Assembly (NCBI GenBank): GCA_964020085.1
Contig: OZ026607.1
Span: 12,139,282-12,203,281 of the forward strand
Length of the DNA: 64,000 bases
Origin: Micromussa lordhowensis
Taxonomy: Eukaryota > Cnidaria > Anthozoa > Scleractinia > Lobophylliidae
Direction of reading: 5' to 3'
Each line of letters opens with the position of its first letter. Position 1 is the first letter of the stretch. The notes below the pieces were generated by a model. The model had not been told where the DNA came from. It did no database searches and saw only the letters and a program-made list of their open reading frames with translations. This document shows, one piece after another, positions 23,001-35,200 of the stretch. The translations under genes were made by a program, and so were the position numbers.

Positions 23001-26000
23001 GTCGGTGGAAACCACGAGAGGGCCTCACAAGCAAAAAACAAAGAAAAATTAAAGGAAACTGTGACACTACATTAGAATTTTCAACGAGGTGGTAAGAGGT
23101 TGGGGGGGGGGGGGGGGTCTTATCAAAGCAAATAACCTTCCGTGGGGAGCGTATGGATACTGAACTTGTGAAAGTACCTTTCTTGCCATATCACTGTCCT
23201 CCTCTATGTCTGCTATCTCCCTCCCGGCAGCACCTCCTATTCTTGTTCCCATTACAATGTTACCAACCATTGTAGCAGCAGGACCAGGCTCTGAAGACAG
23301 GTGATCACCGTAAATATTAGAATACAAGTAGTCCCTCTTTCGCTTAGTACTGTCGAGCGAGATTGAAATAAACAACAAGGAAAAAATGGCCGCGTGAAAT
23401 CCTGGGGGCGAGAAGCGCATGCTTCTCGTTCTCAGGATTTCGCGCGGCCCGTTTTCTTCCTCGCGCCTTTCTTTCAGGCCACGCACAACAGACTAAGAGA
23501 AAGGTCTACATATATACAGTGAACTCTCCGCTAACGGACACTCTCGTAAGCGGACAGCTCTACTTATGGACACTGTTTTCAATTCCCCTTTTTGACCTTT
23601 TTCCTTTGTTTCTTATGGAAATAATTCCCGTAAGCGGACAGCTCCACTAACGGACACTTTTTCCAATTCCCGAGGGTGTCCGCTTACGAGAGAGTTGACT
23701 GTAATCCCCTTTCTGACGTTTCATACAATAATCTTGGGCAAAATGCATTTTTAACCAACGTGTTTCACTCATCATCAACTTGTTCTAATTTCTTGCACTG
23801 TAAAGAGAAGTCAGCTATCACAGATGAAGGGACAAGTTCTTCTTTCTTTCCTGCACTGTACAAGGACCAAGATTTGTTTAAGCTTTGTGACATTATCTGT
23901 GCACATGTACTTTTCACCCATCTCACAACATATCGCTCAGGTTTCCAAGGGAGAGGAGATTGTAATCAACCGTAATAGTGATTGCGAGTCTGAAGAACAA
24001 CAGCTGCAGACACTTTGTGGGGAACATTGTCCAAAAGAACAGTTTACTATCCAAGGTAGACTTAGGGCCCAGTTATATGGTCTCGGGTACCCGAGACAAC
24101 CCTTCCCCTGAGGTAACTTTAGTTCCAGTAGGCCGAGTCAAAGTTAACCCAGCATGATTATTCATAAACCTTACTGAATAATCAAATGTGCAAATATCCC
24201 TCTTTCTTTGGGTTTTTCTCGGTCATTCGATCACAGTGGGTTTTGCCGAGTTAATTTTTACTTCTTTAATACGAATTTCTGCTATAAATCCTAAATCTAA
24301 GCATTACGTGACATTTGCCACGCCGAGAGATGTCCCGGTCAGGCGAGCCAAAGCGTTTATATGTAGAAAAGTTGTCCCGCTTGCCAGGGTTACCCTACCT
24401 GCCGAGGTGAGACAACTCGCCCACCCAAGTTGTCTTGCCCCCCGAGACGAGTTGGCGATCCTAATGTAAACGGCTGGTTGAATTTTAGAAAGAAACAAGC
24501 TAAATGTTACCTCGGCCAGGGTAGCTCGGGGGGAGGGTTGTCTCGGGTACCCGAGACCACATAACTGGGCCCTTAATGGTGCTCGTTAACTAACCCTTGC
24601 TTTTTTTTTAAGTGGCTCAAATGCAAAGTTTAATTTTAGTTTAAATCAAATGGCCACCATCATTTTCACTTTATGGTAATTTGTGACATCATCACGTGGT
24701 CCAAGATCTTATGATGAGTTATTTACGAGTTAAGCGTGCATGTAAAATGTGATAATTACTTACCAGGGTGTTTTTGTCTTGGCTGAGGAAGGTTTGTCAC
24801 ACATGTGTGAGGACACATGAGGATGTTCGCTGGGTGAAGTGCACCTTCTAGGAACTTGTGCCTTGTCTCATGAATATGTACAGCACCACTACTTGTCTGT
24901 GGTTAGAAACAAACACACAGTCACTTGCATTCAACTTCAAGTGTTCACTGACTTCCAAACACATCAGCTATTTTCTGGTGTTCTCTTTGAAGGGATTTAC
25001 GCCTTCACAATGTCAAACAAATGAACCCACCTTTGGCAATCCACCGGGAGTGACAAGACACAAGCAATAAATACCAACCTGTGGAGGAAAGAAGTAGATA
25101 AAACACTAGAAAACCTTCAGTGCCAATAGGTTAGGCCAATAAGTTTTAAAGATAAATGACATGATGAGATAATCGCATATGTCGGTGATGTAAACATTGA
25201 CATAAGGAAAAGATCAGTTATTTTTTCTTTATGTCTGTATGTTTGTGCTATTATGTTACTACTATGTCATTAAGTTCACACAAAATAATGTCCTTCTAAT
25301 GTTGTGGAGTTAATGTCGATATGTTGCTAGTTTGAACCAGGCTTTATTTCCGAGTTAACTTGTGCCTCTGTTTAAAAATGAGTCCTCATGCAAAACCTTT
25401 CATGTGAAAATGAGTTTGACTTGCATGAAAATGAACCAGTAGGCGGAACACATATGAATGGTTTCGCACAAGACTCGTTTTGACACAGCGAAGCAAAAGG
25501 CAATTTAGAAATGGCCTATAAGGCTTGATTTCCATCGCTCTTTCAAGGACAGGCCCCCGTTCCAAGTACTTGTTGATAATCAACCAGGCCTACATATAAT
25601 TATAATACATAATGAACACGTTCAATTGCAACACCATCAATACTTACATTATGAATGCTATCAACTGCAGGTAAAACATGACTCATCCACTGAAAGCTCT
25701 GCGGAAAAAGAAAAACAAAGTCTAATTATTTGATAAATTAAAGAAGTTTTGTTAATAGTGGAGGAACACAATCACTGTCAAAGTAATGAAACAGGTCTCA
25801 AGCAAACACTGATTAATGATTGAGCAATTGTCAGCCCTCTGCTGGAATTAAGCAATAGAGCACTTTTTCTGTGTTTCGGTAGCCTCGTCAATTTTTTACT
25901 AACCTCTTCTTCTGTACACTGTGGCCTTTGCTCAGCTACAACCACTATTCTGTCGTCTTTGAGAACGTTGACAGAAAATATAGCAATCCTGAAACAAAGT

Positions 26001-28260
26001 AATTAGGGCTTCAATACATGTACATACATGTATGTTCAAATATACTAAAAGTTTCAATGGTGTGCAGTAAAATGCACACAATTTTGCAATGTTATGGCAT
26101 GGTGTTTTAACATTGACCAACATTTCGCTTAAAAAAACTTGTACAACTTTCACTGAAATTTGTTTGGGTAAGTTTCAAAGTTGTGTCTGAGCTTTGACAA
26201 AAGTATATATAATATTGCCCATTGGTCAACTAATATCAACAGCGAGCCAGATAGTAGCAATAAAACTGAGAACAGAACTTTAAATAAATTGACAGTTGCA
26301 AGTTGCTTGAGCAACATCGGTTCGACACCGAAACATTGCACCATAATACTGCAAATGTGCACAAAAAAGAACATCCAGTTGATGTGAATAACATTAAAAT
26401 TGAATACTATAAAAATAGAAATTGAAATATCTGTAAATGTTAAGTTCAAATGACAACTGTAAATTATCAGATTTTTAAATTATTTTGTGAGACACCGACC
26501 TGCCTCTGTAGACAAATTTAATGGGATCAACAGCTAGTATTGTGGCCTTCAGGTCATCACAGTTGTGTCTTCTGCCACTGACTTTGATTATACCGTCAGC
26601 TGTGCCACACACAAACACTAATCCACCCTGTCAACAACAAATATCACCATATTGAACAAATTATGAAGTTTTGCCTATTTAGCTATGGGTAAAGAATTTC
26701 AACACATACATTTTTCTGTAAGTGTACACAAATTTTTGCCCCCTTGAGTTGAGCAATCTTTTATGAATCACTAACGTCTATCCACATTAAAACGTAAGAA
26801 AAAACATTAAAGTTTCTACCAACGAGGACTGACTGACACGTAGCATGTAAATTTCTAGGTGTGCCTTCAGCATTTACAAAGTACACTTAAGTTTACGCTT
26901 TCCACGCCAAAATAAGTGAAAGAAAATAGTTCTCTATTAACAAATTTATCCACTTTCTAGAATGTTTATGATCAATATTTTATTTGCAGTGATCATATGT
27001 GCTTCTTTTAAAATTAACCTAATGCAGTTTATGTATAAAAATGCATTTATGTGCCATTGTGTAATATATATATGAGGACACAGCCTTACAAGAACTGTGA
27101 AACTTCTTCTGAACTGGCTAAATTTTACAATCACTAAAAACAACAAATTTGTTGACGCAGGTCTTAGACTTAAATATAAAGAGTACTACGGTAGTATTAA
27201 AGCCAACAGGACCAAGAACTAGGGAACTAAAAAAATATATATCTAAAGAGATTCTTACTGGTCCTAAGAATCCAAGTAACCCAGTTCTAACAAAGTCACT
27301 GAGAGGATATTGCTCCCACGGTGCTCCATCATCTAACGTCGGTTGAACCTGTACAAGATCATCAGAATATTGTACAAAAGATATTATCAGTCAGTTTGCT
27401 ATTGGTTTGTAGATGGAGCACAGTATCTTATACACATTAACTACAATAGACAATATCGACTATACTTGATGTTAGCATTCAGCTTGGCAGTGAGATTTAG
27501 CAAACACAAACAAAAGAAATTGGCTGAGCATGTTATTTCATCTATTTTTGTGTGTATCCTATATCCCTTTCCATCAAGATGAATTTATAATCAGGAACAT
27601 TGAATGGCTATTTCCACTAAGGGTTCTTCTCATGATGGAGGAGGGGAAAACTCACACTCTTCCAGCTTTTCAGAAAGCCAGAAAATATCCTAGGTTATGA
27701 CAAATAATTAATTAATTATTGTATTTTTCTCTGTAAATCTAGCACCACTGACCTCACTGGCCACTTAGTAAGGCTATAACAAATGAATGATAAAATCATA
27801 AATTACCTTGAATGTGTGATTAGTTTTGCCAGCAAGTCCCCAGTATGCACTACCTGTGGCTCCACTTGATATGCACAGCTCGCCAACCTCATCACTTTTA
27901 CACAAGTATGGAGAACCTTCAAGCTTCACAACTGCTATCTTAGCTGTTTGTTGAGAAAAATTACACTTCAATTAAATATTTAACAAAATACATGTAGGAG
28001 CTCAAAATTTACTAAGTGGAAAAAATAGTCGGCAAAAGCAAATTTTTAGTCGCCAGATCGTAAAAGCGAATAGGAAACACAATCCGTAGGCATACATGAA
28101 TACTTGATGCTCAAGGCTCATTTGAATTTCAAACAGGGGTGGCAATTTCAATGTTTTCCAATGTGAGAGAATCATTTACTTTAGAGTGCCTTAACATAAT
28201 CAAACATGGCGATCCAGTTAGCGTACAAAGAATCGTGGGTTTGTTTTATTGTATCAATTA

Positions 28261-28294
<34 letters not shown>

Positions 28295-31200
28295 GAGAAT
28301 TTTCATTGGCTTAGCCATCATGGGCTATGAGCCATTATACCATGCTCTACTATGCTCTGTGAATATGGTAAGCGTACGTGTGATTTTTTTTGAGGCGTTT
28401 TTATTTTTTTTAAGTTTAGTTTGCTATATTTTTGGGGCGTTTTCAATAAAACAATTATTCCACTCACCCTTGTTGCAAATGAGATGATTATAGCCAACTC
28501 GGCGCTATGCACCTCGTTGGCTATCTACCATCTCATATCCAACACGCACTTGTGGAATAATTGTTAAGAATAACTAAATACAATTATTGTATCTTTCATC
28601 CACAAGTAATGTCATTTTCCTTTGAGGTTAAAAGGTTGACGAAAGAAAAGGTGAGTCATCCACTGGTGACCAGTTCTTAATATCTGGTCGTCAACACTCG
28701 ATTTTCTATCGCATTGGCGACTAGTGAGTTACTATATCAAGCCCAGAAATAACAGAAAATTTTGATCTGACAAGGGAAAATTGTTATTACATTCATTGTA
28801 GTTGCAAATCAAAGGCTCTCTGAGCAGCTCATGGATGAATAGCCCAATGCCAAGTTTACTTTTGGCACTGTAGCAAAACGAGTCTTTGAGCGAAACTATT
28901 GGTATGAAAATATATGTCACCTGCACGGTCATTCGCATGAAAATCAAGTGATTTTCATGGGAAACGTTTGGCAAAAGCACTCGTTCTGCAAATAGAAACT
29001 CAGACGGTGGAAGTCAAAGTCTACATTTGTGCCAAGCGGCCCATCAGGCCAGCACTGATAAAAAATAATCTAACAAAAAAACAATTTACCATCGATCTTC
29101 TCGTGGTCTGTTTACAATGTCCGATTAAAAGCTTTAGATATCAAGAGGGTCGTACAGGGAAGTCTCTGGCACGGTTCACGAACCTAAAATACAGAGGATC
29201 ACGGTTCACGGATAAAAAAAATTCGATTTCCCGAATTACAAAAATAAGAAAGTAAGGACCTGTTCTTACATTAAAAACAGTGTTTGTAGGAAGCAAAATC
29301 GCGAATGGCTAAATCAAGGCTCCGTATTGCATATTGCATGGCTAAGGCACTCTCGATAGACCACTGTAACTATTCGGTGAACTTGTGTCTCAAAATCACG
29401 TAGAGTTGTGTGGTAAAATCACGAATATCGGTTAATATTTCAGGTTCTTCACGGATCACGCAAAACCTTCAGGTCACGAAACTTACATTTTCTGCGAAAC
29501 GTGACTCTCTTGCCCTTCAGCAAATATACGAAAAAAAGAGTATCTGATTACATTCTTTGCATAGCGTGAGTTTAGCGTGACTTGTAATCGGAGAATTTTG
29601 TTTACGTCTAATGAAAAAACACCTTGACCTTATGAATTTACACATGGGTTTTTGACGAGCGCTATGCTTCTTGTCTTTCCATGTCCATTTGTTACAGCTA
29701 CTGCTGCTTAGCTTGACAAATTTCAATTTTACAACTCCACGAGTTGAACCAAAAACCATCTTCGTGCCGCGTTAGCCGCCATATATACGAACTCCATGTT
29801 GTCGGACAAAAAATTCGTCTTTCTAGTACCCCGCTAAAACCTGCTGAACCTACACCATGAAGTGCCTAGGAAAAGAACCATACTAAGCAGGGGAGGGTTG
29901 GGAGAAACGATTTAATCCGGTTTAATGAATAAATTAATCAGAATCGAGTGAGTGAGTGAGTGAGTGAGTGAGTGAGTGATCGAGTGCCATCCGACTGCCT
30001 CCTAAGCTCATGGATGTTACGTAACATCCATGAGCAAAAAGCACTTCAATACAAATGTACCTCCTGGCAACACTGTCCCACAATCCTGCAGAGTCAGTGA
30101 CGTCAGAGATCCCTCCTTGTCGACACGAACCACTCCATGACTCAGACCCGACAGGGATAGTACTCCACGACCAGTCGCAGTTGTTCCTGGCTTGCCTGGT
30201 CTAAAAAAATAATTATAAAAACTCATGCAATTTCAAAGCTCATACAACTTATGTAAGTTGATTTCAAGGTACATGTATCTTACAGAATGTACTATATTCA
30301 AGGTTGAGTTACGACAAAAATAACACACATATTTTTGAGCCTAAGTGACAGACTCTTGAGAGCGTCTTAAATAGTTTTGTGTTTTGGAGCTTTATATGTT
30401 GAATTACCTTCTTAAGGCAACTGTCATTGTTTCTGTTGAACTTGCGCATGGACAAAGAGCCTCCGGCTTTAATCCTTTAGCCTCAAAAGCATTCAGAAAC
30501 GAGTCACAGGCTGACAAAGACCCTGGGAATAAAGAATGAAGATAAACACTTGAATTCTGACTGCAGAGGGAACCAATATTATTTAACGCCTGAGTCGCAC
30601 ATGGAGGTTGGGTGCCCAGGTACCCAGGGGCTGGAGCTGCCGACCCCAAACCCAGGTAGCAAGAACATCCCAAAAGCCTGCCCTACCCGCAACCCAGCCA
30701 CGAGCCCCGCCCGCCAAACCCAGCCCCAGCCCAAGCACCCGTCACACAGAGCTGGGAGCTCAGTGGAATAATAACAATAATAAACATTGTAATGAAATAA
30801 AAGGGGGAGGAGGGAGGGAGAAAACACTAAAACACTCCAAAAAACTGAGGACGCCCCAACCACTACACACAGTAAAACTACGACCACATGCAAGGCACAC
30901 GCATAAAAGCAACGACAGACCGCTGGCCCGACGGGCACGAAAAACTGCTCGCCCCAGGCCTGTATGGTAACGCAAACCCTAGCAAAAAACTAACGCCACA
31001 ACAGGCCACCAAATAACGCTAATAAACGCCAACGCCACGCTAAACGCCACGCCAACTACAGAGCAAAGCTCCTAGTCGTTAACTAAGTTAAATAAGTATA
31101 TTTAACCTCATATAATTCTCTTTATCAAGGACCAGCTTGCCAATTATGACGCTCGACAAGTCATTAGGCAGATAATGAGAGAGTCTCAGCAGGTAACACC

Positions 31201-31991
31201 TAATCAACCTTTCAGTTAAACCTGATTTAGTATGTCATGTGAAGCACACAGGAACGTGCTTATAAGCTGGTTCTTTAATACAAATTATATATAGTATTTA
31301 CTGACTCAATATGCTACTACAATGGAACAACATACTCACATGGATTAGCTCTGTCAGCCAGTAACAACATTCTAATGGTACTGAGGTTAATATCTTTCAC
31401 ATCTTTGCTGGCATGCAGCGACCAATGAAGATCTCTGGAACTCACCAAGGCACAGGTAGCTGATGACATAAACAAAGAAAATTTACCAAATGTCACCCAC
31501 GTAAGCCTTGCTAGATTAATACAGGTGTCACCCAGACTTTCTCATACCTCTGTGTTTCGTTACCATCTGTAACCACATTGCTGGTGAATTCTTCAAAACT
31601 GACGGAGGTACATAAATAACATGCATTCCATTCATCACACTCTACAACCAAAAATTCCAAAACAACATTTAGCAAGTTAGTATTGGTAATCATATGCATG
31701 GAATGTAAATAAGAACACATTCACACATTGAATTGTTGTTTCAAATTTCTCTCAAAGTTGCATGAGCATTTATAACCCTGAATTGTCAAGTTTTCACACG
31801 AGTACTCTTCATAATTATGACAGCACATACATTAATTTGTAATTCATTGCAAGTTACGTAATTAAGTATCTTTCTTAGTCATTTTAAATGGTCTGGTTAT
31901 TAATGGCATATTTAACAATTATTCCAATGAGCGCACGTTGGATATGAGATGATAAATAGCCAACGAGGCACGTAGCGCCGAGTTGGCTATA

Positions 31992-32028
<37 letters not shown>

Positions 32029-32165
32029 TTTTATTAAAAACACCCCCCAAAAAATAAAGAACTAGACTACAATGAAAACAAAAAGGCCCAAAAAATCATA
32101 CATACGCACCCCATTTTTGTAGATCATGGTATAATGGCTCATATACCATGATGGCTAAGCCAATG

Positions 32166-32208
<43 letters not shown>

Positions 32209-35200
32209 TAGAAGATAGCCCAAAGAAAATATTATGCGGACTGTTTGGTTTAAAAACGTGTTTCTACAACTCCATAAAAACACAGATTTAGCACAAGCTG
32301 TTGACATAATGATGGCAGGAGCAAAGATAATTTACATTTTGATGATCAAAGTAAAACAGTTATTTTTCTTTTTTTGTTGCAGAATTTTCTAAAAGAAATA
32401 GAAATTAACATGCTCTCTGTGTTTCTATCAAGTTTTAGTATAAATCTACTAGCGTTCTATCACGAAGGCCATTCTCTGATTGGCTACGCTACTCACGTTC
32501 TATTCTGTGATAGATAGTGAGTAGCGTAACAGTGTGCACTTGTTAACAAAATGACGGCCGTTTCTTGGCGTTTTGGAAGTGTTGAGAAGAGGATTTAGAT
32601 TAGGTTTTGAACGACTAGTAGATTTATACTAAAACAATTAGATTATTCGCACTCGATTTCTAACACGCGATAGTCTGCGCCCTCGTCAACTATCACGCGA
32701 TAGAAATCTTGAGCTCATAATCTAATTGTTAAATAGAAACACTCATGAAAGTTTGGGAGAACTAAAAAAAGCTGTGAAAACACTTGCCTGATAACTTGTG
32801 TTTCCCAAAGCATTTCTCATTCTCCCAAACTCAATAGAAACATGGTACATGTTTTATATTCTTAAACATTATTATAACATGAATTAACATTTAAAACCTG
32901 TACTTACGGTAAACATGGAATGCCACAATCCTACTTCCCTTTTTGGATCAAGAACACTGATCATTATTTCACCTGAAACAAGAATTCAATACTTTGTTTA
33001 AGCCAACTAATGCTAACAGACAACTGCTTTCTTTATCTTGGTTGCTACTTGAGATCAGCCTTATGAAAAAATTGCATGGACTCCTCTGATAATAAGAATA
33101 CATACATACTGTACATACTTTATTGCATAGCTCCCCCTTGGGAGCTCTTCCTCCATACATGAATATGGAGTGTCACATTCCACAGAGAGGCTCTTCATTC
33201 ACTGTTTCCAGGTCAAATTGGAATTTAGAAGTGTTGGTTTTGTAAAAGGAGGAGAACCAGAGAACCCAGAGAAAAACCCTCACAGCAAACCGAGAACCAA
33301 CAACAAACTCAAACCATATATGATGTCGGGTCCAGGATTGATGGGAGGCAAACATTCTAATCACTGTTCCATTCTAATCACTGTGCCATCCCTACTCCCC
33401 AGAGAGGACAACAGTCAGTGAGCAGAATATGATTGTTTTAAACCAGCTAGCAATTTTAAAAGGCACCTACCTTCAGTGTAAGAACATGCCTGGCTGAGGA
33501 CCTGTGTATGAAGATTCATACTCATTCTTGTTACCGTGACGCCCATCACTGCACCATCTTTACCCACTGTGGACTGTTCACAAGACAGGAAAACAGATTA
33601 ATCAAAGACAGCATGAATAAAGCAAGGCTGTATCAGGTCTATTGACCCATACTGCTGAGCATTATCCAGTTTTGTTTTGTTTTTGTTGTTGTTTTGTTTT
33701 TTGGGAGGGGGGATTAAGCATCTACGAGCATTTACCCTCTACCCTAGATGAGCTACTATATGTAACAGCTAGCATTTAAGGTGCTGGTACCCATTTGCTC
33801 CCCTGGGTAGAGAGAGGAACTGTGATCTAGTAAACGGTCTTGCTCACAATCAAAATGCTATGATCCTGGCAGGCATGCTTGAAACACGAAACAGCAAAAT
33901 GATGAAATGGCACTTTGAGTAAGAGTCTGTTGGATGCGGGATATGCGTGTCTGTAACCCTTGAAATTATTGAGAGCTAACAAATGTCAAGTCACTGAATG
34001 ATACTTAGGCTGACCTGAGTGCTATCTAGGTTAACTGTAGCACCATTTACTACGCTAACTGCAGAGCTATTTCATAATGTCACCATTTTCGTGTTTTAAA
34101 CACACCCATCCTGGCCAGGGCTTTGACTGTAGCTGCTCCACAGGCCACTATGTCTTCCACAAAACAACAACTGGGGTGGGAGGGGGGAAGCTTGTGCAGA
34201 ATGTTTAAGCACAATATTGTTCCACAAACCTCAATATATGCTGGCGAACTTCTGTCCAGATTTGAAGGTGGTTGCCAATCTTTTGGATGTCTGTTTAAAT
34301 TTGCTGTAACAAACCATTGCAGCTTAGGCCAGCCTAGGGTAAAAAATAAATAAACAGTAAATAAAACTCTGCAACCATCAGTGACTGTTCAGTAAAAATG
34401 TGTCACAGCATTATGAGTATATAAGTTCTATGGAAATGGTTTCCCACTGACTTCTCAACAGACGTTTCGGCTAATGCTCAAGCCTTCATCAGTGATATGA
34501 AAACGAAGTTCGTTATCATACGCTATTTAAAGTAACGTAACGCGAAGCTTGCATGTGTGGCCAAGTAATCAGTCATGCTCGTGTGATGCCTTTGTAGGCT
34601 TCTGGAAGTACGATATGAGTATATTCTAAGTGAAATGTATTTTTTTTTATATATAATGTTGACAGCTTGTGGCTCAGCCCATCTTCATTCAAGAGAAACA
34701 AGATTGCCCTGGGAGAATTTATCTGGATATCAGAGGAACAAATGCCATGTTGAAAAACAAGGCTTTGTTTGCTTGTTTTATTTTTTGCCATTTATAGATG
34801 TAGTTGTTGTAGGTCGAAATGAAATTCAGGTTAAAATGATTTTAACCTAGTTTGATTCTCAATTTCCATTGTCTTCTTACCCTAATTATTCGTGATATGC
34901 AAATAATTAGGGTTAAGAGACAAAGAAATTTCATTTTAACCTGAATTTCATTTTGACCTACAACATAGTTACAAAATATCAATGTACACGGCAAGGTAGG
35001 GAAGCGAATAAGGCATATGTAAAGGACTACCTACATGTATATGTAGGGTAAAAAGTTTTCTTCAAGACAGCTAGTACTATTGCCAATCAACCAACATGTA
35101 TAGTTGAACAAATGTGATTTACCTTTAAATGTAGTGACGTGTCCGGTATCATCTTTGGGCAAGCTTTTAAGACAAGTTTCAGAAGTAAGTGCCCAGGATA

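Noticed and set aside
30550..30975. Several long overlapping frames (up to 120 codons) on both strands
   Set aside because: They arise from C/A-rich composition without stops; none resembles a protein family and the block lies inside a DIP2 intron.
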